DNA from: Gammaproteobacteria bacterium BRH_c0
GTDB taxonomy: Bacteria > Pseudomonadota > Gammaproteobacteria > Pseudomonadales > Porticoccaceae
Direction: 5' to 3'
DNA length: 64,000 nt
Assembly: GCA_000961645.1 (NCBI GenBank)
Contig: LADM01000050.1
Coordinates: forward strand, 24,291 to 88,290
Part shown: positions 53,473 to 63,287 of the stretch, in pieces
How the letters are laid out: every line of letters begins with the position of its first letter
Position numbering within the stretch: the first letter of the stretch is position 1
The notes under the pieces: generated by a model
Told to the model about the DNA's origin: nothing
What the model saw: only the letters and a program-made list of their open reading frames with translations
Databases searched by the model: none
Position numbers and translations under genes: made by a program

Positions 53473-54081
53473 ATGAGCGACAAGAACCACACCAAGGAAG
53501 CCGATCGTCTCGAAGCCCTGTGCCGCTACCACCTCCTCGATACTCCAGTAGAGGCTGCTTTTGACAGGATCACCTCCCTGGCTGCGCGGTTTTTCTATAC
53601 ACCCGTTGCGCTTATTTCGCTGCTGGATAAAGACCGGGTGTGGCTGAAATCACACCACGGTTTGAAGTTGAATCAATTTCCCTGCTGGCCGGGGCTGTGT
53701 GCCTCCTCTACGTTCAGTGATGGCGTTTATGTGGTGGAAGATGCCGTTACTGATCCCCGCACACTGGCAAACCCTCTGGTCAAAGGTGACTTCGGCTTGC
53801 GCTTTTACGCTGCGGCCCCGCTGCTGACCCACGATGGCCATCGTCTCGGTGTTCTCAGCCTGATGGACTTCGCACCCCGGCTGTTTGGCGCCGAGGCACG
53901 GGAAGTACTGGTGCAACTCGCCGAGCTGGTGATGGACCAGGTTGAGTTGCGCCATGGCAATCCCCGTGCTGCTGGAAATCATTATGTCGAGCCGCAAACT
54001 GGCAGGGCCAGGAAGGGCCTGAGCGGGGGATTTCCCTGGGCCCAGCATAGCCCCTTTATGGGGCCAAGGGTTGAGGGTTGA
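53473..54081 (+). CDS. GAF-domain protein without output domain
   Basis: A 202-residue protein of N-terminal GAF type: RLEALCRYHLLDTPVEAAFDRITSLAARFF, then VALISLLDKDRVWLKSHHGL, and CASSTFSDGVYVVEDAV. Such domains usually begin histidine kinases or diguanylate cyclases, but here nothing follows except a Gly/Pro-rich tail. It may be a stand-alone small-ligand sensor. GGAG precedes the ATG. Confidence 0.8.
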   Translation: MSDKNHTKEADRLEALCRYHLLDTPVEAAFDRITSLAARFFYTPVALISLLDKDRVWLKSHHGLKLNQFPCWPGLCASSTFSDGVYVVEDAVTDPRTLANPLVKGDFGLRFYAAAPLLTHDGHRLGVLSLMDFAPRLFGAEAREVLVQLAELVMDQVELRHGNPRAAGNHYVEPQTGRARKGLSGGFPWAQHSPFMGPRVEG

Positions 54082-54223
54082 TGAGCGGTAACGCACACCC
54101 GACCCTCACCGCGCGTCCAGGTGATCTTGTATAGACAGTTTCCTTTTGGCAATCAGGTTCTACACTTGTTGGTGGGATAACCATAACGGCGATGCAAGCC
54201 AACCTGAACAGCAAGGAACAATC

Positions 54224-54565
54224 ATGAATACATTGACACTTGAAGGCTGGTGCAAGCAGGCAGGATCAGATGCTCCCCAGCACATCCATTCGATTCATTT
54301 CCGCGTAAGTGAGGAGTGCCACCTGCAACTGGAGGCGGCAGAGGAAGAATTACAAAAAAGTCGCCAGACCGAAACCTTTGTCGAACTCGATATGAACACG
54401 CTCGAACTGGAAACATCGCCGGATTGCGGCGCATTGGCAGATTGTCGGCTGAGGGTCTACCTCAACCCGCTGGACAGCAGGGGGCATTTCCACCTGGTGG
54501 GCCACCGGGCCAGTGATCACAGCCTGGTTTACACCAATGCGGTTATGGTGGATCAACTGGGTTAG
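54224..54565 (+). CDS. Hypothetical acidic protein
   Basis: A 113-residue cytoplasmic protein, MNTLTLEGWCKQAG to the end, rich in Glu and Asp (HLQLEAAEEELQKSRQ, then TETFVELDMNTLELETSPDC). I recognise no family. AAGGAACAATC precedes the ATG, which supports a real gene. It is 142 bases after the GAF gene, same strand. Confidence 0.6.
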   Translation: MNTLTLEGWCKQAGSDAPQHIHSIHFRVSEECHLQLEAAEEELQKSRQTETFVELDMNTLELETSPDCGALADCRLRVYLNPLDSRGHFHLVGHRASDHSLVYTNAVMVDQLG

Positions 54566-54670
54566 GCTTTGTTAACAGCCACGCATCGACCAACCCTGAC
54601 GTCATAGCTGGCTTGTACCTCTACAGGCCAGGACCTGCTCAACCCCATGAGATGGGCAACCTGGCTTGCA

Positions 54671-56650
54671 TCACTGCCGTTCTTGGCCCCTGCTGCGTCC
54701 TGGCTCCCCACCGCTGCGCGTTGCGCCACTTCGCTGCATATCTCGTCCTATGCCGCGAGCCTCTTCCCGCCCAGGACTGCGGCTACTGTTGCCTCCATTC
54801 CAACCTGAAGCCACAGAGCCACGAGCTGAATCACTGTTACTTGGCCGCGCAGTACTTCTGGCGGCTCTTTCACTTGCACGAGCCATCTCCTGGCGGTCAT
54901 TCCGGGGCTGGCGATTCTGTGCCTGAGGTACAGATGAGGGTTGCCGGAATGCGCTTTGCCCCTCCGGGCGAGAAGTGATTGCCCGGGAATTTCGCTCGTT
55001 ATTGCTGGCAGATTCGGGACGGCCCCTTGCCGGGGAGCCAAACTCTGCGGCGCTGCGCGAACCCAGCGCCTGCCGCCCGGATTCACGGGGGCTGGAGACT
55101 CTGGCATCCATACTGCGTTGGCGACTGTCGGCACTGCTGGCAGGCGTCAAGGCCGGTCTCTGCCCAGCTTGCGGTCTTGCACGAAAATCCGGCTGCTCGC
55201 TGCGGCGCTGCCCGGACGCACCTGAACGAGTGGATTCAGGTGCTGGAGAACTGCGCGAGAAGCTTTCTGATCGGTTAATGTCACGCTGGGACCTTTCCTG
55301 CCTGGCCCTCTCCTCGCGGGGCCTGTTTTCGTATGCCCTGTCTTGCTGCGCCCGATCCTGCTGAAACCCTGCTTGTCTTTGACTGTCTTGGGAGTCGACA
55401 GCCCTGCGGCCCGGTTCTTCACGGCGATTGGCGCTGTTGCGCTGCCGGTCACTGCGATCGGATGGTTGGCGATTGAATTCGCGTTGGCCGCGCTCTCTAC
55501 TGTTGAGCTCTCTACTGTTGAGCTCTCTACTGTTGAGCTCTCTATTGTTGAGCTCTCTGGTGTTGAGATCTCTGCTAGTGAGCTCTCGGCCACTGGATTG
55601 CTCACCAGAGATGCGATTGCGGGCGGGATCGCGGCGCTCGTCACGGCGCTGATCAATGTTGTGTCGGTCAGCCTGGTTGACTGAGTCGCGCTGCCATCTG
55701 CCACCGTTATTGCTGTCGTTGTGATATCCACCGTCCCGGGAAAAGTCATCGCGCCTCGGGTCACGCTTATCGCGCTGATGTCCGAACCCTTCACGGGAAG
55801 CGTTGTAATGGCCGTATTTTTCCCGTGGCGCATGGTGGGTATAAATTACACCCCGGCGATGCCTGGGATCGTGGCTCCAGCGCTGGGCATGGCTGAAGCG
55901 CTCACGGTGACCGACACCGGAATAATAGGGTCGGTAGTGATGGCGATCGACAACGACAATATGCCGGTCGTGCCAGTGGAAGGTACTGAAGAAAAATACC
56001 GGTGCGACGTGAATGCCATGGCCCCAGTAAAAGCTCAGGCCGGAGTGGTAACCCCGCGGCGGACCCCAGTAAAAGGAGGGATAAACCGGGTGCCACCAGC
56101 GATGGTATATCCTCGCTGGCTCGTAATAGGGCACATAGACGATTTGCGGGCTGGCGGGCTCAATGACAATGATGTCCCGGTCGCGATAGGCGCGGGCGTA
56201 TTGCATATTATTCAGGTGTCCTGCGACATAGGCTTCCTCCCGCAGGCGCTGAATCGAATCGATGACGTCTTCTTCCTGTATCAGGTAGGCATCGCCCAGG
56301 CGCTGGGTCCATTGCAGATTGTCATCCATGCGCGCCAGCAACTCGGGAAAGGCAACCAGCGCCTTCACGCTCGGGTCCCAGTTCATATCCTCAACGGCGT
56401 CCACCGCCTCGGCCCCGTCCAGACCGGGATTGGCTACTGACCAACGCGATGCCTCCACCACTTCCAGCGGATAGGTGGCAGCCATCAGGATCTGACTCAG
56501 CAGCGGATCGGGATAAAGCGCCACCGGCGCCAGCATCTGGTCCAGTTCAGCCGCCGTAAAAATCTCCTCTTCGGCGAAGCTGCGGGGGGACGACACCGCC
56601 AGAAACAAGGCCATCAACAAGGGAATCACAGCAAGTCGGTTGTGCACCAT
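54671..56650 (-). CDS. DUF3300-family exported repeat protein
   Basis: A 659-residue product. It has a signal peptide (residues 1-26), then a DUF3300 domain (TAAELDQMLAPVALYPDPLLSQILMAATYPLEVVEASRW) to about residue 220. A His/Tyr/Trp-rich segment follows (RHHWHRR-type patterns), then a long Arg/Ser/Asn/Gln-rich tail with five-residue repeats of NSREL type. Function unknown. The low-complexity tail resembles secreted or cell-surface polybasic tails. ATG at 56650 follows GAGGAGTGG. Confidence 0.8.
   Translation of the reverse strand: MVHNRLAVIPLLMALFLAVSSPRSFAEEEIFTAAELDQMLAPVALYPDPLLSQILMAATYPLEVVEASRWSVANPGLDGAEAVDAVEDMNWDPSVKALVAFPELLARMDDNLQWTQRLGDAYLIQEEDVIDSIQRLREEAYVAGHLNNMQYARAYRDRDIIVIEPASPQIVYVPYYEPARIYHRWWHPVYPSFYWGPPRGYHSGLSFYWGHGIHVAPVFFFSTFHWHDRHIVVVDRHHYRPYYSGVGHRERFSHAQRWSHDPRHRRGVIYTHHAPREKYGHYNASREGFGHQRDKRDPRRDDFSRDGGYHNDSNNGGRWQRDSVNQADRHNIDQRRDERRDPARNRISGEQSSGRELTSRDLNTRELNNRELNSRELNSRELNSRERGQREFNRQPSDRSDRQRNSANRREEPGRRAVDSQDSQRQAGFQQDRAQQDRAYENRPREERARQERSQRDINRSESFSRSSPAPESTRSGASGQRRSEQPDFRARPQAGQRPALTPASSADSRQRSMDARVSSPRESGRQALGSRSAAEFGSPARGRPESASNNERNSRAITSRPEGQSAFRQPSSVPQAQNRQPRNDRQEMARASERAARSTARPSNSDSARGSVASGWNGGNSSRSPGREEARGIGRDMQRSGATRSGGEPGRSRGQERQ
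55493..55582 (-). repeat. 15-bp tandem repeat in the DUF3300 protein
   Basis: Six units: CTCTCTACTGTTGAG three times exactly, then CTCTCTATTGTTGAG, CTCTCTGGTGTTGAG and ATCTCTGCTAGTGAG. On the coding strand they encode (N/S)RELN-type five-residue repeats. The first three exact copies suggest recent slippage. Confidence 0.95.
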
Positions 56651-57197
56651 GGTTACCACTCCTCGGTGCGGGGTAAAACCCCTTGCACCATATCGATAAT
56701 GGGCACTCACCACCACGTGGTATCGGTCATGAATGTAGTGTTATAAACGCGCCAGCCCGGTGTTGGTGCACAGCGCCTGCAAAGTTTCATTGCCTTCCTT
56801 CCCGCAAGGTGGTTATTTGCTGCAATGGCGATATGGGAAAAGCACTGAAAAGCTTTGACAGCGCGCAGCGCCGAAAATTACGATACAGGCCATGCCTACC
56901 CCCATGCTCTCCCATAGCCCTGACCTTCGTCAGGTTGCCCGCCAGTTGCGACGCCGCCGTTGTCGCAAAGCTGCCTGCGCCCACTCCAAATAGATTTTTG
57001 AACCCACACAGGCAGCCGCGTTTCCACAGCGACTGCCAATACCACTCTGCCGCTGATGGATTCCCGGGTGCCACAACCACGGAGAAACCCATGCAACCAT
57101 GCCAGCCCCACAATTTTACGATCCACTGCACTGGTACTACCGGGCGGCAGTCAATGCCCGACTATATCCAGCATAAACAGACTCAGGATGCCCAGCC
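56651..57197. other. Gap between DUF3300 and the aminotransferase gene
   Basis: No supported gene in 547 bases. A short hairpin GGGGTAAAACCCC lies at about 56672-56684, beside the DUF3300 start. The remaining reading frames lack ribosome sites and family resemblance. Confidence 0.5.
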
Positions 57198-58373
57198 ATG
57201 AATCCGCTTTACGATGCCATCATGCCTGTTGCGGTGCGCCCGGATATTGTCTTTACCAGCGGAAGCGGGTCGTGGTTGACGGATAGCCATGGCAGGCAGT
57301 ACTTGGACTTTGTCCAGGGCTGGGCCGTCAATGGTCTTGGCCACTGTCATCCGGCGATTGTCAGTGCATTGCAGCAGCAGTGCGCAACACTGATCAATCC
57401 AAGCCCCGCCTTCTACAATCAGCCCATGCTGGAGCTGGCCAGCCTGCTGACGCAAAACAGTCCCTTTGACCATGTTTTCTTTACCAACAGTGGCGCTGAG
57501 GCCAACGAAGGGGCCATCAAACTGGCACGCAAGTGGGGCGCGCTGCAACGCGAAGGCGCCTACAAGATAATCACCTTTGACAACGGCTTCCACGGCCGCA
57601 CCCTCGCCACCATGTCGGCGTCCGGCAAGGCAGGATGGGAGCAGCTGTTCGAACCCAAGGTACCCGGTTTTATCAAGGTGCCCTTCAACGATATTGAGGC
57701 GGTGAAGCAGGCCATCGACAGTCAGACAGTGGCGATCATGCTTGAGCCGGTGCAGGGCGAGGCTGGAGTGATCCCCGCTGCGCAATCCTTTGTCGAGCAG
57801 CTGCGCGCACTCACCCACCAGCACAACCTGCTGCTGATATTCGATGAGGTGCAAACCGGGATGGGACGGCTGGGATCACTGCTCGCCTGCCAGCAGTACG
57901 GTGTTGAGCCGGACATTCTGACCCTCGGAAAGGGCATCGGTGGCGGCGTGCCCCTGGCCGCACTGCTGGCCAAAAAGACGGCGAGTTGCTTTGAGCCGGG
58001 TGATCAGGGCGGCACCTACAACGGCAATCCGCTGTGCTGCGCGGCGGGCCTGGCCGTGCTGAAGACAGTGCTGGAACCGGGATTCCTGCCACAGGTGATC
58101 GCCAGTGGTGACTATCTGACAAACGGCCTGACAACACTGTCGAGCCGCTACGGGCTGGGAGAAGTCAGGGGCCGCGGCCTGTTGCTGGCGTTGAATACGG
58201 CGTCAATCGATGCCCGCCAGCTGGTAGCCGCAGCACTCGAACAGGGCCTGTTGATCAATGCCCCGCGCCCGGAAACCCTGCGCTTTATGCCCGCGCTGAC
58301 AGTGACCAGGCATGAAATTGACCGGATGCTGGCCATTCTGGACCAGGTAATCGGCAGCTGCACCAAGCCGTAG
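57198..58373 (+). CDS. Class III aminotransferase, second ArgD-like enzyme
   Basis: A 391-residue PLP enzyme with [41 protein letters not shown] and PLP-Lys245 in LGKGIGGG. It resembles ArgD at 13536 (same K position) but differs throughout, so it is a paralogue rather than a duplication. It may act on succinylornithine, 4-aminobutyrate or another omega-amine. AGGA precedes the ATG. No other arginine genes are near it. Confidence 0.88.
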   Translation: MNPLYDAIMPVAVRPDIVFTSGSGSWLTDSHGRQYLDFVQGWAVNGLGHCHPAIVSALQQQCATLINPSPAFYNQPMLELASLLTQNSPFDHVFFTNSGAEANEGAIKLARKWGALQREGAYKIITFDNGFHGRTLATMSASGKAGWEQLFEPKVPGFIKVPFNDIEAVKQAIDSQTVAIMLEPVQGEAGVIPAAQSFVEQLRALTHQHNLLLIFDEVQTGMGRLGSLLACQQYGVEPDILTLGKGIGGGVPLAALLAKKTASCFEPGDQGGTYNGNPLCCAAGLAVLKTVLEPGFLPQVIASGDYLTNGLTTLSSRYGLGEVRGRGLLLALNTASIDARQLVAAALEQGLLINAPRPETLRFMPALTVTRHEIDRMLAILDQVIGSCTKP

Positions 58374-58455
58374 CGGCTATCGTCCGGACAGCCGCTGCGG
58401 CATTGCCAGGCGATCATTGGAGCCCATGCAAAACACATGGGCTGCTGCTTCACGA

Positions 58456-59196
58456 CTATTTTTTCAGGAATTTCTGGAAAATCGCCCGGGCTTCATCGCT
58501 GTCCCGCAGCTTGACAAACTCCCGGGCCTCGCAGTCGATGGCGGCATGTACCTCATCACTGTTGGCGCGCATCAGGCGCTTGGTCACCCGCATGGCGTTG
58601 ACCGGTTTTTGGGCCAGCTTTTCCGCCTGTTGGCGGGCGAATTCCCAGTAACTCTCTTCCGGGATAATGGCGTTGATTATGCCCAGCTCGCGAGCTTTTT
58701 CAGCGTCAAAACGTTCACCCAGCATCAGCAACTCGGCGGCGCGCACATAGCCGATATGGCGCGGCAACAGATAGGTCGATGCCGCCTCCGGGGAAATCCC
58801 CAGATTGACAAACGGCATGCTGAACACCGCACTTGCGGTGGCATACACCAGGTCGCAATGGAGCAGAAAAGTGGTGGCAACGCCAATGGCGGGGCCGGCT
58901 ACAGCCGCTACCAACGGTTTGTCAAAGCGCGCCAGCTCATGGAGAAACTCCAGCACCGCACTGCCCTCACTGAGCACCGGGTGCTGGAGGAAATCACCGA
59001 TATCATTGCCGGCACAGAAGCAGCCCTGCGCGCCCTTGAACAACAGCACGTGCACGTCTTCGTCAACCCTGGCCTCGGCAAAAACGCGGTTGAGGTCTGC
59101 ATACATCGCATCGGTCAGGGCGTTGTACTTGTCAACACGGGTGAGTTCGACGTGCAGGACATTGCTGGCAAGGTGAGTGCTGACGAAATCAGTCAT
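58456..59196 (-). CDS. Enoyl-CoA hydratase/isomerase family protein
   Basis: A 246-residue crotonase. The oxyanion hole motif GCFCAGNDIGDF near residue 62 and the later catalytic Glu in PFVNLGISPEAASTYLLPR are present. It hydrates or isomerises enoyl-CoAs in fatty acid or ring-degradation pathways. A CGGAAGCG site precedes the ATG. Convergent with the aminotransferase gene, beside a MITE-like element. Confidence 0.92.
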   Translation of the reverse strand: MTDFVSTHLASNVLHVELTRVDKYNALTDAMYADLNRVFAEARVDEDVHVLLFKGAQGCFCAGNDIGDFLQHPVLSEGSAVLEFLHELARFDKPLVAAVAGPAIGVATTFLLHCDLVYATASAVFSMPFVNLGISPEAASTYLLPRHIGYVRAAELLMLGERFDAEKARELGIINAIIPEESYWEFARQQAEKLAQKPVNAMRVTKRLMRANSDEVHAAIDCEAREFVKLRDSDEARAIFQKFLKK

Positions 59197-59452
59197 GGTC
59201 GCTTCCGGGAATGAATGGCGGCCAGAATAACCATGGGGGATGCTTTTTGCCAGTGCGGGCAGCAGCGCGCGGGAGGCATTTCAGGACAATGATTGTGGCC
59301 AAAGCGGGACATGGCCAGACCGCACCGCTGCCTTAAACCCAAGGTGTTAACTTAACGAGCCAAGCCAATGAGCTATGCCCGGCACAACACCAGTGCAGCG
59401 CAACAAAGCAATGCATTCGGCAGACCAACCCCTGGCGGGCGGGTAATTAGCA

Positions 59453-59740
59453 TAGGGCCTGTTAACACTATTTGGATTGTCGGCGTTGTGCCTAAAAAAG
59501 CGCCAAGCTATACCCAAAGGGCACACTGGGCGCGACGAGCGTAGTTTGGTCATTCCAAATGAGCGAGAAGCAACGACGAGTGGCGCTTTTTTAGGCGCAA
59601 CCCGAAGGGCTGGGGCCTTTTCTCCGCCCAGCTTCGTTGTCAATCGTTCATTTAGGCCCACTAAATTTCTCTCCCTCCGCCTCGCTGGTCGAAAAAATGG
59701 CCTCCAGCGACGCTAATCCAAATAGTGTTAACAGGCCCTA
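59453..59740. mobile_element. MITE-like element with nested inverted repeats and TA ends
   Basis: A perfect 26-bp terminal inverted repeat, starting TAGGGCCTGTTAACAC (59453-59478) and ending at 59715-59740. Inside it, a second perfect 16-bp inverted repeat (GCCTAAAAAAGCGCCA at 59490-59505 and its reverse at 59581-59596) makes a nested structure. TA dinucleotides at both ends fit a Tc1/mariner/IS630-type target. No transposase inside, so it would be mobilised in trans. Confidence 0.75.
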
Positions 59741-59969
59741 GTAAACTGCTCTCAACAGAGGCCTCTGCAAAAGGTTGGGCAGCAATCAGGCTATAACATA
59801 ACAACTTATCGAGAATAGTGGCTTTTCTCATTGAGATTACAGTGTTTTTTCTTTTATCTTTTTGGCCGAACAGCTTGCTAAAGCATTTTTGAGAGGCTAT
59901 CTTACCCCTGTGACTTAAGGGTTCTTAAGGCCGTAGCCCACCTGTCCCACTACAAAGACCAAAACAACG

Positions 59970-61394
59970 ATGATCAGATCCATTGCTTTCAGTCTGTTAA
60001 TGTCGGCGACCAGCTTAACCCTGGCCGCCTCCGGTGTGCACACTGTTGCCTCGGGGGATACCCTGTACAGCATTGCCACTCGCCACCACACCAGTGTTGA
60101 GCAGATCCTGCGTCACAACAGCCTGAAATCACCCGTTATTCACCCCGGACAAAAACTGAGTATCCCTGCCAGCGGATCTGCCAGCAGCGCAGCCGCCTAT
60201 AGCGACCCGGCTGTCACCGGCACCACTTACACAGTGCGCCGCGGCGATTCCCTGTCGTCGATTGCCAGCCGTCACCGCACCACGGTGCAAGCCCTGCGCA
60301 ATGAAAACCAGCTGACCAATCACATGCTGTTTCCGGGGCAGCAATTGCGGGTGCCCAACGCCCGCGCGGCCCGTTCTGTCGCGGCCAAACCGGCTGCCGC
60401 CAATACCACGGCCCGCACCCACACCATCCGCCGGGGCGAAAGCCTGTCCACCATTGCCGCGCGCAACGGTGTATCAGTCGCAGCCCTGGCCAGCTACAAC
60501 AATATTTCGACCCGCAGCACCATCCACCCCGGTCGCACTCTCAGCATCCCAGCTTCCAGCCGCAGCACGCCCTATAAAGCTGTCTCCTACCAGGGTTCCA
60601 CGGGCGCAACTGCCAGCGCCGCGCACAAGCTGCGTCTGGAATCCAGCAGTGTCATTGTCGTCGATGCCATCAGCGGCAAAACCCTGTACGAAAAAAATGC
60701 CGCTACGGTAAAGCCCATTGCCTCCATCACCAAACTGATGACTGCCATGGTGACACTGGATGCCAAGTTACCCATGGATGAGGTGTTGACCATCGACAAG
60801 GGTGATATCGACTACCTCAAGCGCACCACATCACGACTGCCCATGGGCACCCGACTGACGCGCCGTGAAATGCTGCGCCTTGCCCTGATGTCGTCGGAAA
60901 ACCGGGCAGCCTCCGCATTGTCCAGGTATTACCCCGGCGGCAAATCTGCTTTTATCGATGCCATGAACAGCAAGGCCGCACAACTGGGCATGAGCAACAC
61001 CAGGTTTGCTGACTCTACCGGCCTGACGCCCAAGAATGTATCCACCGCATCCGATCTGGTAAAAATGGTTGCCGCCGCCAGCGAATACAGCCTGATTCGC
61101 GAATTCACCACCACTCAGGGTCGCGAAGTTGCCATCACCCCCGCCTCCTTCCGCCTCCAGTACCTCAACAGCAACCCCCTGGTACGCAAAGGGGTGTGGG
61201 ATATTGATGTCAGCAAAACCGGCTACATCAACGAGGCCGGACGCTGCCTGGTGATGAAAGCAGATGTGGCCAAGCGCCCTGCCTTTATGGTGTTCCTGCA
61301 ATCCAACGGCAAATACTCACCCATGGGTGATGCCAGCAGGGTGAAGACCTGGATAGAGTCCGGCGCTTCCGGCATCAACATCGCCTCCCTGTAA
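59970..61394 (+). CDS. LysM-containing D-alanyl-D-alanine endopeptidase (PBP7-like)
   Basis: A 474-residue exported peptidoglycan enzyme. Signal peptide (residues 1-20), three LysM domains (about 24-67, 86-130, 149-193, each starting with T-V/I-x-x-G-D/E-x-L), then an S11 peptidase domain. Ser252-x2-Lys255 (SITK), Ser309-x-Asn311 (SEN) and Lys416-Thr-Gly (KTG) are intact. PBP7 of E. coli has no LysM domains, so the triple LysM is a fusion. A terminator follows. Confidence 0.9.
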   Translation: MIRSIAFSLLMSATSLTLAASGVHTVASGDTLYSIATRHHTSVEQILRHNSLKSPVIHPGQKLSIPASGSASSAAAYSDPAVTGTTYTVRRGDSLSSIASRHRTTVQALRNENQLTNHMLFPGQQLRVPNARAARSVAAKPAAANTTARTHTIRRGESLSTIAARNGVSVAALASYNNISTRSTIHPGRTLSIPASSRSTPYKAVSYQGSTGATASAAHKLRLESSSVIVVDAISGKTLYEKNAATVKPIASITKLMTAMVTLDAKLPMDEVLTIDKGDIDYLKRTTSRLPMGTRLTRREMLRLALMSSENRAASALSRYYPGGKSAFIDAMNSKAAQLGMSNTRFADSTGLTPKNVSTASDLVKMVAAASEYSLIREFTTTQGREVAITPASFRLQYLNSNPLVRKGVWDIDVSKTGYINEAGRCLVMKADVAKRPAFMVFLQSNGKYSPMGDASRVKTWIESGASGINIASL

Positions 61395-61397
61395 TTT

Positions 61398-61433
61398 CAA
61401 ACCCCGTTGCTGCGCCGCTCGCAACGGGGTTTG
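61398..61433 (+). terminator. Strong hairpin terminator after the LysM-PBP gene
   Basis: CAAACCCCGTTGC and GCAACGGGGTTTG form a perfect 13-bp stem with a 10-base loop, four bases after the stop. Confidence 0.85.
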
Positions 61434-61610
61434 CTCTCAGCCCATGTCATTTTCTGCAAGACGCTCCCATCTTCTCCGCACCCACCCTGCTGCAGCCCTA
61501 ACCTTTTTCTCGATAACCCTGGCTACAGCGCTGCAAGCCGGACTCGCACAGCGCCTTAAAACATGGTTGAATTCGGTCTCCCCATAATCACCATAACAGA
61601 GGAAACAGTC

Positions 61611-63287
61611 TTGGAAAGCTATGATGTGATCGTGGTCGGCTCCGGTGGAGCAGGCCTTGCCACGGCGGTGATTGCCGCCCATGAAGGCCTCAAAGTACTG
61701 GTTGCGGAAAAGGGCGACAACTTTGGCGGCACCACCGCGCTGTCCGGTGGCGGCATCTGGGTACCCCTGAGCAGCGCCGCCATCAAGGCCGGATTCAGGG
61801 ATAACCGCGAGGTAGTACGCAGCTATGTGCAGAAGGTGGTGGGCGACTCCCTCGAACTCGCCCAGCTCGATGCCTTCCTCGACGCCGCCCCGAAAATGGT
61901 CGACTACTTCGATGCCCGCACCGCGGTCAAGTTTGCCCTGCAACCGGGCTTTCCCGACTGGGCCATGGATGTTGAAGGCGCGGTGGAAGATGGCCGCCTG
62001 CTGAGTCCCGTTGAGTACGACGGCAGGGAGCTGGGGGAGTATTTCCCCAGGCTCAAAACCCCGCTCTCCGAATTCAATGCACCGGGCGGGTTTATGGTGG
62101 GCATCAACGACATGCCCCACCTCGACAACGTGACCAAATCCTTCAAATCCTTCTGCTACATGGCAAAACTGCTGGGCCGCTTTGCCATCGACCGCCTGCG
62201 CTACCCGCGCGGCACCCGGCTCACCATGGGCAATGCCCTTGCCGCGCGACTACTGCGTTCCGCCCTGGATGCGGGCGTTACCCTGTGGGACAAGTCACCG
62301 GTGGTGGAACTGCTGCGCGACGGCGAGCGGATCAGTGGCGTGGTGCTCGAGCGCAATGGCGAGCAGGTGGAGGTGCTGGCGCGACGCGGGGTGATGCTCG
62401 CCTCGGGGGGCTTCTCGGCCAACCCGCAGATGCGCGCGCAATTTATCCCCTTCGCCGAACATCATGTGTCGCTGGTACCGGACACCAACACCGGCGATGG
62501 CATCAACATGGCCAAGGCCGCCGGGGCCGAAATGGAGTGGAAAAACGTCAGCAATGGCGCCTGGACCGTGATGTCGCTGGCAACGGATAGCGACGGCAAG
62601 GTGATCAAGTTCCCCCATATCTTCCTCGACCGTTCCAAGCCCGGCTGTATCGCCGTCAACAAGGATGGCCAGCGCTTCACTGACGAGGCAACGCTGGATA
62701 TGGTCAAGGACATGCATGCCAGCGGCTCGGTGCCCGCCCATCTGGTGTGCGACCACAAATTCATCAAGAAATATGGCCTCGGTCTGGTCAAACCCGGTGG
62801 ACTCGGGCTGAAAAAGTGGATCAACGCGGGCTACATTATCACCGCCCCCACCCTGGCCGAACTGGCGCAAAAAATCGGTTGCAACGCCGCCAACCTGGAG
62901 GACAGCGCCGCCCGCATGACGCGCTACGCTGCCGAGGGTCACGACCCGGATTTTGGCAAAGGCGGCAATGCCTCGGATCGTTCCATGGGTGACCCCCACC
63001 ACAAACCCAACCCCTGCCTTGGACCAGTCAGCAGTGCGCCGTTCTATGCCGTGCAGATCCTGCCCGGCGATTCCACCACGACCCTCGGCCTCAAGGTGGA
63101 CGATCATGCGCGGGTGCTGGACAGCAGTGGGGTACCTATCCCGGGACTCTACGCGGCGGGGCTTGATATGAACTCCCTGTGGCGCGGCGCGCCCCCGGCC
63201 AACGGCGGCAACAACACCCTGTCCCTGACTTTTGGTTACCTGGCAGCCATGAACATGGTATCGCGCACGCCACTGAACGATGCCTGA
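61611..63287 (+). CDS. FAD-dependent dehydrogenase, KstD/fumarate-reductase-like
   Basis: A 558-residue flavoprotein. The dinucleotide motif DVIVVGSGGAGLATAVIAA lies at residues 6-24, GTTALSGGGIWVP near 48, and a C-terminal FAD contact GLYAAGLDMNSLWRG, NNTLSLTFGYLAA. It resembles 3-ketosteroid-delta1-dehydrogenases and related flavocytochrome-type enzymes. The substrate is uncertain, though steroid or ring-ketone dehydrogenation fits the catabolic theme. A TTG start at 61611 with AGAGGAAACAG ahead is preferred to an ATG at 61563. It overlaps the next gene by 8 bases. Confidence 0.82.
   Translation: MESYDVIVVGSGGAGLATAVIAAHEGLKVLVAEKGDNFGGTTALSGGGIWVPLSSAAIKAGFRDNREVVRSYVQKVVGDSLELAQLDAFLDAAPKMVDYFDARTAVKFALQPGFPDWAMDVEGAVEDGRLLSPVEYDGRELGEYFPRLKTPLSEFNAPGGFMVGINDMPHLDNVTKSFKSFCYMAKLLGRFAIDRLRYPRGTRLTMGNALAARLLRSALDAGVTLWDKSPVVELLRDGERISGVVLERNGEQVEVLARRGVMLASGGFSANPQMRAQFIPFAEHHVSLVPDTNTGDGINMAKAAGAEMEWKNVSNGAWTVMSLATDSDGKVIKFPHIFLDRSKPGCIAVNKDGQRFTDEATLDMVKDMHASGSVPAHLVCDHKFIKKYGLGLVKPGGLGLKKWINAGYIITAPTLAELAQKIGCNAANLEDSAARMTRYAAEGHDPDFGKGGNASDRSMGDPHHKPNPCLGPVSSAPFYAVQILPGDSTTTLGLKVDDHARVLDSSGVPIPGLYAAGLDMNSLWRGAPPANGGNNTLSLTFGYLAAMNMVSRTPLNDA

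Noticed and set aside
53234..53476. 80-codon frame before the GAF gene
   Set aside because: No ribosome site and composition unlike real genes; ends overlapping the GAF start.
54613..54978. Small plus-strand gene after the acidic hypothetical protein
   Set aside because: It is antisense to the DUF3300 tail and has no support.
56683..57201. 172-codon plus-strand frame between DUF3300 and the aminotransferase
   Set aside because: Cys/His-rich but no known family, no ribosome site, and it overlaps the DUF3300 start region.
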